64,000 bases of DNA from Staphylococcus equorum (GTDB lineage: Bacteria; Bacillota; Bacilli; Staphylococcales; Staphylococcaceae): positions 124,001 to 188,000 of the forward strand of contig NZ_JAMBPV010000005.1 of NCBI RefSeq assembly GCF_029531845.1, read 5' to 3'. This document shows positions 41,698 through 52,125 of the stretch, one piece after another. Under the pieces are notes generated by a model. The model saw only the letters and a program-made list of their open reading frames with translations, made no database searches and had not been told where the DNA came from. Position numbers and translations under genes: made by a program. Position 1 is the first letter of the stretch. Each line of letters starts with the position of its first letter.

Positions 41698-42240
41698 TTA
41701 CACGAGTGATTTAACAACTTTTTCACATTTTTGGATATGATCATTGCCTATTTTTTTCATGAAATAATAACTAATAGAAGCAGTGATTGCTTGACCTACT
41801 ACTGGGAACCATTTCGTTTGTTTTGCTGCAGTACGTTTCGCTACATCACGGATAACTACTTTGAGAATAGCACTTGATACTTTTTTACCAATAAATTGGC
41901 TGCCTTGAATTGCCGCAGTAGTTAGCACACGTTCTTTCATGTCGTCTCCCATTGTATTAACTTGTTTATGATCAAGACCGTAAATCTTATTTACGTCCTC
42001 AATAACATCTTTCATAAGTTTAATATCTACGCTGAAGCCTAAACCTGGAATAGGTACTACACTTACGCCAGATGATAACATTGATTTTTTTCTCACTAAC
42101 GCCTCTGCACGTTGGCGACGTTCTTCAATTTCATTATGAGATGTTGGTATACTACCTTTATTTTTTATATCTTCTATATTTAAAAACTTGTTTCCTACTT
42201 TTTGTGTAACGTTATTTGTGATTTTATTTTTAAAACTCAT
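41698..42240 (-). CDS. DUF697-like protein
   Basis: A 180-aa basic protein with a weakly hydrophobic, Gly-rich middle (SVVPIPGLGFSVDIKLMKDV, about 60-80) and a second one (KWFPVVGQAITASISYYFM), the pattern of DUF697/YcjF-type proteins that associate with membranes or GTPases. GGAGTG lies 7 bases before ATG 42240 and overlaps an alternative GTG start at 42249. Function unknown; I do not remember it in the same place in S. aureus. Confidence 0.65.
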   Translation of the reverse strand: MSFKNKITNNVTQKVGNKFLNIEDIKNKGSIPTSHNEIEERRQRAEALVRKKSMLSSGVSVVPIPGLGFSVDIKLMKDVIEDVNKIYGLDHKQVNTMGDDMKERVLTTAAIQGSQFIGKKVSSAILKVVIRDVAKRTAAKQTKWFPVVGQAITASISYYFMKKIGNDHIQKCEKVVKSLV

Positions 42241-42297
42241 TATATTCACTCCTTAGTAAATTCTATACACTAAGAATAATACCCGTTTTTTCACACT

Positions 42298-43467
42298 TTA
42301 CTGTATTTTTACAAAAATCGCTTTTAAATATTTTGAAGGTTTATAGTGTGCATGCGTTTTAAAATCTTTTGGTAAGCCCATGACATCAATAATTTCAAAG
42401 TCCACTTCTTCTTTAGTTAATGTTTCTATAACAACATTTTTAAATGCTTTAAGTGAAAATGTACTATTGTTCGTACATAATAGTAATGTACCTTCAGGAC
42501 CAAGTATATCAAGTGCACCAACGATTAATTTATCGTAGTCTTTTAATACAGAAAAAGTTTTTTTCTTATTTCTCGCAAAACTTGGTGGATCAATAACAAT
42601 TGTATCGTAGAAGAAGTCATGACGGCGAGCATAATTATAGAAATTAAAAGTCTCCATCACATAAATATATTGTGACGCTGGGTCAATAGAATTTAATCCA
42701 AAATTACTTTCAGTAAGCGCACGAGAACGGTTAGCTAAATCAACACTTGTTGTCATTTCTGCATTTTCTGCAGCTGCAACTGAGAATGCCCCTGTGTAAC
42801 TGAATAAATTCAGTAAATTTTTATCTTGCGCATATTGATCTTTTAATTTTTTTCTTACTTCTCTTTGGTCTAAAAAGATGCCCGTCATTGGTCCATCATT
42901 TAAATCCACATTGTAAAATGTGAAGTTTTCCTCAATGACAATTGGAAATTCTGGTGCATCTCCGTCTACGAAGCCACCTTCTACGTTAGCATCTTTAAAA
43001 CGTAATTTTTCAAAAACTGACGTATAACCGAATATTGCTTTCAACGCACTTAAAACATTATAACGGAACTTATAGATACCTTTTGAATACCATTGAACTA
43101 AGAAATGACCGTTGTAGTTGTCGATTGTAAGACCACCAACACCATCACCTTCTCCGTTAAATATTCTAAATGCATTTGTGCCCTCTACATTATAAAAATA
43201 TTCACGTTCTTTTTTCGCAATATCAAATAATTTTTCAAAAAATTGTGTGTTAACAACTTCATCACGTGAGTAACTCAATACCCAACCGATACCTTTATGC
43301 TGACGTCCAACATATGCTGTTGCAATATACTGGTCTTTATCATTTAATAACTGAAATAAATCTCCTTCATGTAAGTGATCGTGTGCGTATATATCATCCT
43401 CGCTTACCAATGGATATTCATTTAAATACTTTGTTTCTTTACCTCTATTTAATGTGGCAGTTTTCAT
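42298..43467 (-). CDS. RlmI-like 23S rRNA cytosine methyltransferase
   Basis: A 389-aa class I SAM enzyme: N-terminal PUA domain (about 1-75), central EEHFD-like domain and Rossmann methyltransferase (about 190-389) with LLNLFSYTGAFSVAAA (SAM site) and IDPPSFARNKK (DPPxF catalytic loop). Resembles RlmI, which makes m5C in 23S rRNA, but the target base in staphylococci is unproven. Confidence 0.87.
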   Translation of the reverse strand: MKTATLNRGKETKYLNEYPLVSEDDIYAHDHLHEGDLFQLLNDKDQYIATAYVGRQHKGIGWVLSYSRDEVVNTQFFEKLFDIAKKEREYFYNVEGTNAFRIFNGEGDGVGGLTIDNYNGHFLVQWYSKGIYKFRYNVLSALKAIFGYTSVFEKLRFKDANVEGGFVDGDAPEFPIVIEENFTFYNVDLNDGPMTGIFLDQREVRKKLKDQYAQDKNLLNLFSYTGAFSVAAAENAEMTTSVDLANRSRALTESNFGLNSIDPASQYIYVMETFNFYNYARRHDFFYDTIVIDPPSFARNKKKTFSVLKDYDKLIVGALDILGPEGTLLLCTNNSTFSLKAFKNVVIETLTKEEVDFEIIDVMGLPKDFKTHAHYKPSKYLKAIFVKIQ

Positions 43468-43611
43468 AAAATTATGTCAGCCTTTCTACTATTTTTTTAT
43501 ATTTATCTGTCGCTTACTTATTTTATCATTTCAAGTACATCGTAACATCATTAATATTTATTTAAATCAAACGTTTTGTCTAAGCACTTATCATTCTTGA
43601 ACTTTCTTAAT

Positions 43612-43648
43612 AAAAAAACCTATCTTCCAATCAATTGGAAGATAGGTT
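43612..43648 (-). terminator. auxA terminator
   Basis: AACCTATCTTCCAAT and ATTGGAAGATAGGTT form a perfect 15-bp stem; the minus-strand exit is TTTTTTTATT. Confidence 0.9.
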
Positions 43649-43671
43649 CATCAAACAACAATATTAAATAC

Positions 43672-44973
43672 TTAATCTCTAGAAGGTTCTCTCAATTTAA
43701 TTATAAACGCTACTACAACTGCAATTAACATCATAACAAGAATCGGTGTAATGAAAATTGAAAGCAATAGTCCGTGAACCATAATATTCATAAATTCAGT
43801 AAATAATTTAAAGAATAATAAACTTACCATAAATAATTGTAGATAATAAAATTGACCTTTCAAATAATTCGTCAATGTCGTCAGAATGTAAATAATGATG
43901 ATAATCATTAATATGAACAATGTTATCCATTCAATAACATATTGTGTTTGGCCAATCTCCCAATCACCAGAAACAAATAATGAATTCCTATTATTAAATT
44001 CAATTAATGTAAAGAATAATAAAACTGCACCACAAAATAATTCAACATAAGTGGGTTTAATCCATTTCGGTTTCTTCATCCAATTTGGAACGTCATCTTC
44101 TTGAATATCAATAATGTTCTTCCATTTTTCAATAAATTCATCTTTCTTATCTCTTACTTTTTGAATATCTACACTTCTGCGAGTCTTACGCGTAAATTCT
44201 GTCGTTTTGTCTTGTAAAGTTTTCCAACGTTCCATCGTTTGGTTCGTTACAGTGCCTTTGCTCGTTCTAGATAATTCTGGTTCTTCTTCGCCTAATTCTT
44301 GTTTTGTTAATGGTAATGATCTTCTTAAGAATAAGAAATTCCAAATTGACATTTGTCCCAGTAACCACATAATTATGAAAAATGTGTTAACGCTTAAGAT
44401 GTCAATCGGTATAATTTCATCACCCTCAATTCTTCCATATAACACCAATTGTGTTATCAAATAACTAAACCCATAACTGAAAATAATCCATAAATAGTGA
44501 TATTTTCTATGTTCTATATTTAGCTCATCTTTATAAACGATATAACCAATGTGAATTACAAATGGTATCACGAAAATAATAGCGAAAAAGCTATAAACTT
44601 GGGTCATTAAAATTAGCGTTATGATAAAGAACAGAATACCAATAACTAAAAAGAATATTGAAATATCATAGTCATATCGTGTTGTTCTAAATAAAGTAAT
44701 TCCTAGCATAATTAATCCAATGCCAAATATAATTATTAAAATGGCGCTAACTACCGGAAAACTCCCTATGTAATTGCTCATTACCCTAATTATTTCAGCA
44801 AAAAATGCATTTATAAAATCCCATACATTATTAATGTGTAAATCAATTTCACCTTTGCCATTTAATTTATGAATCATTGGTAAATTAATTAAAATGATGA
44901 GACCTGTGAAAAGCGAAACGATGCCTATAATATAACTATATAATATCTCAGCGTGTTTCTTCATAAAAGACAT
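43672..44973 (-). CDS. auxA: AuxA-like polytopic membrane protein
   Basis: A 433-aa protein with about six membrane helices in the first 230 residues, a charged cytoplasmic segment (about 235-310, rich in Lys, Glu and Arg) and about three more helices. Between the RlmI-like gene and the ykoEDC operon, this is the position of S. aureus auxA, reported to stabilise lipoteichoic acid and support beta-lactam resistance. Name based on context and layout. GAGGT (44981-44985) fixes ATG 44973. Confidence 0.72.
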   Translation of the reverse strand: MSFMKKHAEILYSYIIGIVSLFTGLIILINLPMIHKLNGKGEIDLHINNVWDFINAFFAEIIRVMSNYIGSFPVVSAILIIIFGIGLIMLGITLFRTTRYDYDISIFFLVIGILFFIITLILMTQVYSFFAIIFVIPFVIHIGYIVYKDELNIEHRKYHYLWIIFSYGFSYLITQLVLYGRIEGDEIIPIDILSVNTFFIIMWLLGQMSIWNFLFLRRSLPLTKQELGEEEPELSRTSKGTVTNQTMERWKTLQDKTTEFTRKTRRSVDIQKVRDKKDEFIEKWKNIIDIQEDDVPNWMKKPKWIKPTYVELFCGAVLLFFTLIEFNNRNSLFVSGDWEIGQTQYVIEWITLFILMIIIIIYILTTLTNYLKGQFYYLQLFMVSLLFFKLFTEFMNIMVHGLLLSIFITPILVMMLIAVVVAFIIKLREPSRD

Positions 44974-45044
44974 ACCATTCACCTCAAAGTTATTATATAT
45001 TAACATTTAGCTCTTGTCTTTAATAATCTCATAAATAAGTCTAT

Positions 45045-45073
45045 AGTATGATATAAATTGGTTGTATAGTCAA
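45045..45073 (-). promoter_or_regulatory. auxA promoter
   Basis: Minus strand TTGACT (45068-45073), 17-base spacer, CATACT (45045-45050), about 70 bases before the auxA start. Confidence 0.5.
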
Positions 45074-45157
45074 ATTTCCACATATACCTTTACTCTAAAC
45101 AATTTATTTAACATGACTTTTAATATTCTAGCATTAACCCTCTTTTTAAGTACATTT

Positions 45158-45183
45158 GTTTAAGTTTTTTCTCTTCGTGGTAT
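45158..45183 (+). promoter_or_regulatory. Sigma-B-type promoter
   Basis: GTTTAA (45158-45163), 14-base spacer, TGGTAT (45178-45183). This matches the staphylococcal sigma-B consensus GTTTAA-N12-15-GGGTAT at 11 of 12 positions, 45 bases before a small ORF. Confidence 0.65.
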
Positions 45184-45228
45184 TTAAAATGTATAGATGA
45201 TTAAAAACATGAAGGAGTGTTTTGTTAT

Positions 45229-45363
45229 ATGAGTAAAGAAGAATTAAATAAAAAAGCCGCTGAAAAAGCTAAAGAAAATGAAGATAAATTAAAAGATGAA
45301 AAAGATTCCGCCGAAGAAAATAGTGAAGAAACGCAAAAAAATATTCAAGATACTTTTGATTAA
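45229..45363 (+). CDS. 44-aa acidic, hydrophilic small protein
   Basis: Starts MSKEELNKKAAEKAKENEDK and ends QDTFD. Almost entirely Lys, Glu, Asp, Asn, Gln and Ala, so either a single charged helix or disordered. AAGGAG (45212-45217) lies 11 bases before the ATG. A sigma-B-type promoter precedes it and a hairpin follows at 45444. No family recognised; general-stress expression is inferred from the promoter only. Confidence 0.7.
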   Translation: MSKEELNKKAAEKAKENEDKLKDEKDSAEENSEETQKNIQDTFD

Positions 45364-45443
45364 TTAAAGCAAGTCTTGGACATAAACGCGAGTCAAACTC
45401 AATTATTATACTGATAATAGTTGTCTGACTTATAGTTAGCCAT

Positions 45444-45508
45444 AAGGGAGAGGGAATACGGAATCACTTTCTAATTTTGACTCCGTATTCCTCCTTCCCA
45501 TTTTTTAT
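45444..45508 (+). terminator. Terminator after the small acidic gene
   Basis: AAGGGAGAGGGAATACGGA pairs with TCCGTATTCCTCCTTCCC and leads to TTTTTT; same GGGAATACG family as the hairpin at 26044. Confidence 0.75.
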
Positions 45509-45676
45509 GTCTCCGTCACTTCCCATCATTTTTCGTCTTACATTAAACATCTAGAGCTTTTTAAATCGCAAAAGGCTAAATATATTCTGAAATACATAGT
45601 ATTTTTGATTAATTTCATTTACCACCTTGACAGGAGTAATTAAAAACCATACATTAGAGTTAAATTAAATAATCAT

Positions 45677-45770
45677 TCGCACTAGGGGTGTTTAGTGACT
45701 GAGATGAGGTATACCCTCAAACCCTTTGAACCTGATCTAGGTTAAACTAGCGTAGGAAAGTGTACTGCGA
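45677..45770 (+). ncRNA. TPP riboswitch (THI element)
   Basis: Diagnostic pieces are in order: GGGGTG, CTGAGA (45699-45704), ACCCTTTGAACCTGAT (45721-45736), and CGTAGGAAAGTG (45751-45761), closed by a P1 stem TCGCA/TGCGA. It binds thiamine diphosphate and controls ykoEDC through the terminator at 45807. Confidence 0.95.
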
Positions 45771-45806
45771 TACTTATTAATAAATAGTATCCGTATGCCT
45801 GTATTT

Positions 45807-45842
45807 AACGCGCACCTTTCTAGAAGGTTGTGCGTTTTTTAT
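45807..45842 (+). terminator. Riboswitch-controlled terminator
   Basis: ACGCGCACCTT TCTAG AAGGTTGTGCGTTTTTT: strong stem and T6 immediately before ykoE. With TPP bound it should form; otherwise upstream sequence (for example GATACT/AGTATC near 45769-45791) may rearrange. Confidence 0.85.
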
Positions 45843-45857
45843 ATAGGAGGAGTATAT

Positions 45858-46433
45858 ATGTCAAAAGGATTAAAACTTTCTGAAATACTAGTAACTGTAT
45901 TAATAGCAGTAGTTTTCGCTATCATTTATAACATCTGGAATTTTGTCTATAAAGCGCTACAAGTTACAGGACTTCACTTTGAAGAACTAACTTACGGCGC
46001 TTGGTTTATGGCAGCTATTGTTGCTTATCTTATTATTCCAAAAGCGGGCATCGCTATTTTGGCCGAATTTGCTGCAGGTGCTGGCGAAACTATAGTCATG
46101 GGCCGTTTTGATATCGTTACAATGATTTATGCTTTAATACAAGGACTAGCATGTGAAATCATATTTGCGCTTTTCAGATATAAATCTCGCGCAGCAATGG
46201 TTGCAATGTTGGCTGGTTTCTTGGCTTCAGTATCAACTTTACCATTGGACTTTGCTTATGGTTATCTCGGTGAAATAGCTGGTTGGAACCTTACATTATA
46301 TATAGTATTTAGACTTATAAGTGGAATTGTTGTAGCAGGCCTTTTATCTTACTATATTGTGAAAGCCTTAGATCAAACTGGTGTCACTAAATTATTCAGA
46401 CCTGCAACTCAGAGCGATTACGACAATTTATAA
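45858..46433 (+). CDS. ykoE: ECF transporter substrate-binding component YkoE (thiamine/HMP)
   Basis: A 191-aa membrane protein with about six helices; YkoE-family S component of an energy-coupling-factor importer for thiamine precursor hydroxymethylpyrimidine or thiamine. GAEGETIVMG-like stretch appears as AAGAGETIVMGRFD. GGAGGAG upstream. TPP riboswitch control supports the substrate assignment. Confidence 0.92.
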   Translation: MSKGLKLSEILVTVLIAVVFAIIYNIWNFVYKALQVTGLHFEELTYGAWFMAAIVAYLIIPKAGIAILAEFAAGAGETIVMGRFDIVTMIYALIQGLACEIIFALFRYKSRAAMVAMLAGFLASVSTLPLDFAYGYLGEIAGWNLTLYIVFRLISGIVVAGLLSYYIVKALDQTGVTKLFRPATQSDYDNL

Positions 46434-46445
46434 GGAGCAATAAAG

Positions 46446-47867
46446 TTGATAGTCACAAAAAATTTACGCTTAAAATACCCAAACGGTCATAATAAAATAT
46501 TTGATAATTTAACGCTTCATATAAAAGACAAAGAAAAAGTATTGCTCTTAGGTCCTTCTGGTTCAGGTAAAAGTACGTTATTAAACGTTTTAAGTGGTAT
46601 TGTTCCTAATCTTATAGATTTACCTATGAAATATGATAAATTACAAATTGATGAGGATTGTGGCGTTATTTTTCAAGATCCAGACACTCAATTTTGTATG
46701 CCTAAAGTATATGAGGAACTCGCTTTTGTTTTAGAAAACCTGCGTGTACCACGTGATGAAATGGAAAGCCGTATTCAATCTGCCTTGTCAGCAGTAGATT
46801 TAAATGTCGATGCATATCAACATATTAATCAATTAAGTGGTGGAATGAAACAAAAATTAGCAATTGCAGAAACTTTGTTACAACAAGCAAACACCCTATT
46901 CTTAGATGAACCAACAGCAATGCTAGATGTGGATGCAACTGCGGATTTATGGCAAAAAATAAAATCATTGTGGCATGACCAAACTGTATTAATTGTAGAG
47001 CACAAAGTAGAACATATTTGGCAACATGTTGATCGTGTCATTCTATTAAATTATGATGGTGCCATAATAGCCGATGCACCTCCTAATAAGATATTGCATG
47101 ACTATGAGCATCTATTAACAGAATATGGTGTGTGGCATCCTAATGCTTGGCAATCCGCCCCACCATCATCAAAAACACAAATAGATTCATCTACACCACA
47201 AACAAAAAATGCATTTAAATTTAAAAATGGCTTAATTAAACGTGGAAAACAGCAACTGATTAACATATCAGAACTAAACATCAGTGCTGGCGAATGGATT
47301 ACCATCACTGGAACAAATGGTAGTGGCAAAACTTCCTTATTAGAATCGATGATGCAACTCATTAAATATGATGGGAAAATGTATTTTAACAATCATGCTT
47401 TATCAAAAATCAAAGCAGCCGCAAGACACATGTATTTAGTTTATCAAAATCCCGAATTACAGTTTATTACACATTCCGTATATGATGAAATTTACATTCA
47501 ATATAAAAATAAAGCACGTTCAACTGTTGAAGCTAAACGAGAAACTCAAAACATGCTTGAAATACTTAATTTACAAGCAGTTAAAGCACAACATCCATAT
47601 GAACTTTCTATGGGCCAAAAAAGACGTCTTAGCGTTGCAATTGCATTAAGTTCATCTTCAGACTTTATTTTACTTGATGAACCTACTTTTGGTCTCGATA
47701 GTCATAATACATTTAACCTTATTAAATTATTTCAGACACGTATACAAAACGGACAAACGATTTTGATGGTAACGCATGATCCAGAAATTATTGCACGGTA
47801 TCCAACTCGAAGATTCCATGTCAATCAGCATCAATTAACCGAAATAAAGGGTGATACTTATGTTTGA
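46446..47867 (+). CDS. ykoD: ECF transporter double ATPase YkoD
   Basis: A 473-aa fusion of two ABC ATPase domains. First: Walker A GPSGSGKST (about 34), signature LSGGMKQKLAIA; second: GTNGSGKTS (about 289), signature LSMGQKRRLSVA. Start is TTG at 46446 with AAGGAG 8 bases upstream. Ends 8 bases inside ykoC. Confidence 0.93.
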   Translation: MIVTKNLRLKYPNGHNKIFDNLTLHIKDKEKVLLLGPSGSGKSTLLNVLSGIVPNLIDLPMKYDKLQIDEDCGVIFQDPDTQFCMPKVYEELAFVLENLRVPRDEMESRIQSALSAVDLNVDAYQHINQLSGGMKQKLAIAETLLQQANTLFLDEPTAMLDVDATADLWQKIKSLWHDQTVLIVEHKVEHIWQHVDRVILLNYDGAIIADAPPNKILHDYEHLLTEYGVWHPNAWQSAPPSSKTQIDSSTPQTKNAFKFKNGLIKRGKQQLINISELNISAGEWITITGTNGSGKTSLLESMMQLIKYDGKMYFNNHALSKIKAAARHMYLVYQNPELQFITHSVYDEIYIQYKNKARSTVEAKRETQNMLEILNLQAVKAQHPYELSMGQKRRLSVAIALSSSSDFILLDEPTFGLDSHNTFNLIKLFQTRIQNGQTILMVTHDPEIIARYPTRRFHVNQHQLTEIKGDTYV

Positions 47868-48666
47868 GATGTGGAAAAAACACTATTCTTTTGTTGATGA
47901 CGTCAACATTATTACTAAATTAGCAATTGCTATACTTTTGTTTTTCTTCGTTATTTTTGTGCATCAATTTGATTACATGTTCTATATAACGTTATTGATG
48001 TTAGGGTTTCTACTCTTATTTAATGGCTTGAAATTTAAAATCACTTTTATTTTCATATTCTTTACTATGACATTCAGTTTAATCTCTGCTTTATTCATGA
48101 TTTTTTATGGTGATGGCACACACACGCTATTTAAATTAGGCTTTATTCAAATCACTACAGAAAGTTTACTTCGTGGTTTGCACTTAGCAATGCGTACGAC
48201 GACTATTTCTCTTTTTGGAATTTTAATTGCCTTTACATCTCAAATCGTCATGATTTTCTATAGTCTTATGCAACATCTCAAGGTTAAACCAAAAGTAGCT
48301 TATGCATTTATGGCAGCGATTAGAATGGCGCCATTAATGTTTACTTCATTGTTCCAACTCAGAAAATCATTAAAAATGCGCTATCAAATGATTGACGCAC
48401 ATAATTATAGAGGTTTTAAACGGATTAAACATCTTGTGATACCACTACTAAGCCAAAACATCAGAAAAGCGCATCAATTATCAGTTGCTATGGAGAAGAA
48501 AGGATTTAAAGACGGACCTAGAACATACTATTATTATGCACCTTTCTCGTATAGAGATCTTTTATTAATCGTAGTTGTAAGTTCTATTTTAATCGTTGCA
48601 TATTTCCTAGCACAATATGTCCCAATCACAGGAATTAATGATGTGCGTATTTCAAGTATTTACTGA
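47860..48666 (+). CDS. ykoC: ECF transporter transmembrane component YkoC
   Basis: A 268-aa EcfT-type protein with about five helices and a cytoplasmic coupling region (AFMAAIRMAPLMF, then MEKKGFKDGPRT with the short Arg-containing motif). AAGGGTGAT fixes ATG 47860. Completes the ykoEDC module. Confidence 0.92.
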   Translation: MFEMWKKHYSFVDDVNIITKLAIAILLFFFVIFVHQFDYMFYITLLMLGFLLLFNGLKFKITFIFIFFTMTFSLISALFMIFYGDGTHTLFKLGFIQITTESLLRGLHLAMRTTTISLFGILIAFTSQIVMIFYSLMQHLKVKPKVAYAFMAAIRMAPLMFTSLFQLRKSLKMRYQMIDAHNYRGFKRIKHLVIPLLSQNIRKAHQLSVAMEKKGFKDGPRTYYYYAPFSYRDLLLIVVVSSILIVAYFLAQYVPITGINDVRISSIY

Positions 48667-48696
48667 ATTACATCACTATCCATGTAATTTAAACAC

Positions 48697-48743
48697 AAAA
48701 GCGTTAAGACAAAACTTAAACCACTTTGTCTTAACGCTTTTTT
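48697..48743. terminator. Bidirectional terminator between ykoC and purD
   Basis: AAAAGCGTTAAGACAAA and TTTGTCTTAACGCTTTTTT: 17-bp perfect stem with 11-base loop. Confidence 0.92.
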
Positions 48744-48799
48744 GATAACTTATTCAATTTATATAATTCAAAATACCCATATACAAATTACTTTAATTG

Positions 48800-50038
48800 T
48801 TATTTAAGTGCTTTATCACTAATATCCTTTCGATAAAACAATGCATTGCTTTTAATTTTATCAACCGCTTCATATGCTTTAGCTTTTGCACTTGCTATAT
48901 CTTTACCTTCACCTAAGGCCAGAATAACACGGCCACCAGATGTCACATATATATCTTGTTCTTTTTTTAATCCACTCACAAAGTATTGCCCATCTAAATC
49001 GAAACCTGAAACAGTTTTACCTTTTTCATATTTTGCTGGATAACCTTTAGATGCAAGCATAACACCTACTACAGAATCGGATTTCCATTGAAATTGAATT
49101 GGATTTTTAGCTTCTAAATCTAAAATATGCTGCATTAAATCACTTTCCATGCGAGTTAAAAGTACTTGAGCTTCGGGATCGCCGAAACGTGCATTAAACT
49201 CAATCACTTTTGGACCTTCATCTGTAATAATTGCTCCAATGTAAAGTACACCAAAAAATGAGTAGCCTTCCTTGACCATTGCTTTTGCAATAGGCTGTGC
49301 AATTTCATCATTTGTTCGTTTGATAATAGATGCGTCAATATGAGGAACTGGACAATACGCCCCCATGCCTCCAGTGTTTGGACCTAAGTCACCATCAAAT
49401 GCACGTTTATGGTCTTGAGCTATACAATCAAACGGCACAGCATAGTCATTATTTACGAAAGTCATTAATGAGAATTCTTCACCCTCAAGAAATTGTTCAA
49501 AAACCACGATTCCTTCTTCTTCTAGATAAAGTTCTTCTACACCTGATAATGCTTCCTCATAACTTTCCGCAATGATAACACCTTTACCTGCCGCTAATCC
49601 ATCCTTTTTCAATACAACAGGATATTCGCATGATTGAATATAAGCTAATGCATCTTGTTTATTTGTAATTTGTGTATATTCAGCAGTTGGAATACCATAT
49701 TTTTTCATTAATTCTTTAGCAAATAATTTCGAACCTTCGATTTGTGCTGCTGCTCGATTAGGTCCAAATACTTTTATTTGTGCAGCCTCTAATTTGTCAG
49801 CTAACCCTTCTGTTAAAGGTTGCTCAGGGCCAATGATTGCCCATGTAATACCATGTTGTTGTGCAAATGCTACAATTTGTTCATGTTCTGTTTCTGCTAT
49901 TTCACTATGAACCTGTGCAACTTTCGACATTGCGTCATTACCTGGGATTGCAAATATTTCATTAACCAGTGGTGATTGCTTCAGTTTATGTGCTATTACG
50001 TGCTCTCTACCACCTGCACCAATTACGAGTACTTTCAT
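48800..50038 (-). CDS. purD: Phosphoribosylamine-glycine ligase (GAR synthetase)
   Basis: A 412-aa ATP-grasp enzyme, step 2 of IMP synthesis. N-terminal [12 protein letters not shown]-grasp loop [11 protein letters not shown] and metal site [15 protein letters not shown] precedes ATG 50038; the sequence from there ([10 protein letters not shown]) matches the family start. Last gene of the pur operon. Confidence 0.96.
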   Translation of the reverse strand: MKVLVIGAGGREHVIAHKLKQSPLVNEIFAIPGNDAMSKVAQVHSEIAETEHEQIVAFAQQHGITWAIIGPEQPLTEGLADKLEAAQIKVFGPNRAAAQIEGSKLFAKELMKKYGIPTAEYTQITNKQDALAYIQSCEYPVVLKKDGLAAGKGVIIAESYEEALSGVEELYLEEEGIVVFEQFLEGEEFSLMTFVNNDYAVPFDCIAQDHKRAFDGDLGPNTGGMGAYCPVPHIDASIIKRTNDEIAQPIAKAMVKEGYSFFGVLYIGAIITDEGPKVIEFNARFGDPEAQVLLTRMESDLMQHILDLEAKNPIQFQWKSDSVVGVMLASKGYPAKYEKGKTVSGFDLDGQYFVSGLKKEQDIYVTSGGRVILALGEGKDIASAKAKAYEAVDKIKSNALFYRKDISDKALK

Positions 50039-50061
50039 AAAGTATATTGCCTCCAATTCGC

Positions 50062-51540
50062 TTAATGTTTAAAGTGTCGAACGCCTGTAGTTACCATTGC
50101 AATACCATATTTATTTGCCATATCAATAGATGCTTGATCTTTAATTGAACCGCCTGGCTGAATAATAGCTTTGATACCTGACTTTGCTGCTAATTCAACT
50201 GTATCATCCATTGGGAAGAAACCATCTGATACCATTGCAACTTGATCATTCATTTCTATAGCACGTTCTATGGCGATTTCTGCTGACCCAACACGGTTCA
50301 TTTGTCCAGCGCCAATACCGACTGTTTGTTTTGCATTACTGAGAATGACTGCGTTACTTTTCACAGATGCAACCACTTTCCATCCTAATAACATTGCATC
50401 CCATTGTGCTTCAGTAGGTTCAACTTCCGTAACCACTTTCATATCGTCACGTGTTAATTTCACATTATCTTTATCTTGTATTAAATAACCACCTGAAACA
50501 GACACGACTTCTTGTTCACTATTATCAATCGTCATATCAATTTCTAAAAGTCTTATATTTTTCTTTTTACTTAAAATGTCTAATGCTTCTTGTGTGAATT
50601 TTGGAGCAATAATAACTTCTAGGAATATTTCATGTAAAGTTTCTGCTAATGTGCTATCTACAGATCTATTTAACGCGACGATACCACCGAAAATAGATTG
50701 ACTATCTGCTTCAAAAGCATATTGATAAGCGTCATTGATTGTTTCTCCAACACCTACACCACAAGGATTCATATGTTTTACTGCTACTGCTGCTGGTTGT
50801 TCAAATTGCTTAACAAGTGATAAAGCTGCATCTGCATCTTTAATATTGTTATAGCTTAATTGTTTACCATGTAGCTGTTTAGCGCCACCAAGTGTGTGCG
50901 CTGCAGTAGATGTGCGGACAAACTGTGCTGCTTGTTGTGGGTTTTCGCCATAGCGTAGACTTTCTTTATTATCTTTAAAGAATTCCACAATCGCCGAATC
51001 ATATTGATTTGTGTGATCAAACACTTTAATCATGAGTGACTTACGGTATGCTTCATCCAAATTGTCATTTTTTAATTTTTCTATGACTTCATTATAGTCT
51101 GCTGGATGTACAACTGTCGTGACATGCTTAAAGTTTTTAGCTGCAGCACGTAACATAGTTGGTCCACCGATATCGATGTTTTCGATGGCATCGCTTTCTG
51201 TAACATCAGGATTAGCTACAGTTTCTTTAAATGGATATAAATTTACTACAACCATATCTATAAGATCAATATGTTGCTCTTTTAATTGTTTTAAATGCTC
51301 TGGCTTATCACGATCAGCTAATATACCACCGTGAACAGATGGATGTAATGTTTTAACTCTTCCATCCATAATTTCTTCGAATTGTGTTAATTCTGAAATT
51401 GATTTCACTGGAACATCTGCTTCTACTAAAGCTTGCATCGTGCCACCTGTAGAATACAACTCATATCCTAACTGGTTTAAGGATTGGGCAAATGCCACAA
51501 CACCACTTTTATTAGACACACTTAAAATTGCTTTTTTCAT
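50062..51540 (-). CDS. purH: AICAR formyltransferase/IMP cyclohydrolase
   Basis: A 492-aa bifunctional enzyme for the last two steps to IMP: N-terminal MGS-like cyclohydrolase (about 1-145, [22 protein letters not shown]) and C-terminal transformylase (about 200-492, [20 protein letters not shown]). Uses 10-formyl-THF made by FolD. AGAGGTGCC upstream. Confidence 0.97.
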   Translation of the reverse strand: MKKAILSVSNKSGVVAFAQSLNQLGYELYSTGGTMQALVEADVPVKSISELTQFEEIMDGRVKTLHPSVHGGILADRDKPEHLKQLKEQHIDLIDMVVVNLYPFKETVANPDVTESDAIENIDIGGPTMLRAAAKNFKHVTTVVHPADYNEVIEKLKNDNLDEAYRKSLMIKVFDHTNQYDSAIVEFFKDNKESLRYGENPQQAAQFVRTSTAAHTLGGAKQLHGKQLSYNNIKDADAALSLVKQFEQPAAVAVKHMNPCGVGVGETINDAYQYAFEADSQSIFGGIVALNRSVDSTLAETLHEIFLEVIIAPKFTQEALDILSKKKNIRLLEIDMTIDNSEQEVVSVSGGYLIQDKDNVKLTRDDMKVVTEVEPTEAQWDAMLLGWKVVASVKSNAVILSNAKQTVGIGAGQMNRVGSAEIAIERAIEMNDQVAMVSDGFFPMDDTVELAAKSGIKAIIQPGGSIKDQASIDMANKYGIAMVTTGVRHFKH

Positions 51541-51556
51541 TTTGTATTGGCACCTC

Positions 51557-52123
51557 TTATTGAATGATTTTGGATATCACTTTCGGATATAGTTCATGTT
51601 CCATCACTTTAATTCTTTCTTCTAGTTGTTCTTTAGTATCGTCCGGATATATATCACATGTCCATTGTTCGATAATTTCTCCTGTGTCCATCCCACTGTC
51701 CACATAATGCACTGTTGTACCTGTAATCGTATCACCGCTCTCCAGAGCTTGGCCTACTGCGTCTTTACCTTTATATTTAGGTAATAGCGAAGGATGTATA
51801 TTAATAATACGTCTATTGTATGCTTTTAATATATTTTCACCAATCAGCTTCATATAACCAGCTAGGACAATCCATTCTACTTTTTCTGAAGTAAGCCATT
51901 CGATGATTTTACGCTCATAATCTGCTTTAGTTGGAAAATTTTTAAGTTCATTGATATGGACGTCTAAATTATATTTCCTAGCACGTTCAATACAATAAGC
52001 ACTCACTTGATCTGTGTATAAAGCAGTCACTTCTATGTTAGGTAAATTACCTTCTGCGATTTGAGTCATGATACTTTCAAAGTTACTGCCTGATCCTGAC
52101 GCAAAAATAGCTATTTTGGTCAC
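51557..52123 (-). CDS. purN: GAR formyltransferase
   Basis: A 188-aa folate-dependent enzyme, step 3. [11 protein letters not shown] at the start, LAGYMKLIG and [12 protein letters not shown] with the catalytic Asn/His; a later Asp in [11 protein letters not shown]. Two bases after purM. Confidence 0.96.
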   Translation of the reverse strand: MTKIAIFASGSGSNFESIMTQIAEGNLPNIEVTALYTDQVSAYCIERARKYNLDVHINELKNFPTKADYERKIIEWLTSEKVEWIVLAGYMKLIGENILKAYNRRIINIHPSLLPKYKGKDAVGQALESGDTITGTTVHYVDSGMDTGEIIEQWTCDIYPDDTKEQLEERIKVMEHELYPKVISKIIQ

Positions 52124-52125
52124 TG

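Noticed and set aside
43890..43912. Fur-box-like TGATGATAATCATTA
   Set aside because: Lies inside the auxA coding region far from any promoter; A+T-rich codons give such matches by chance.
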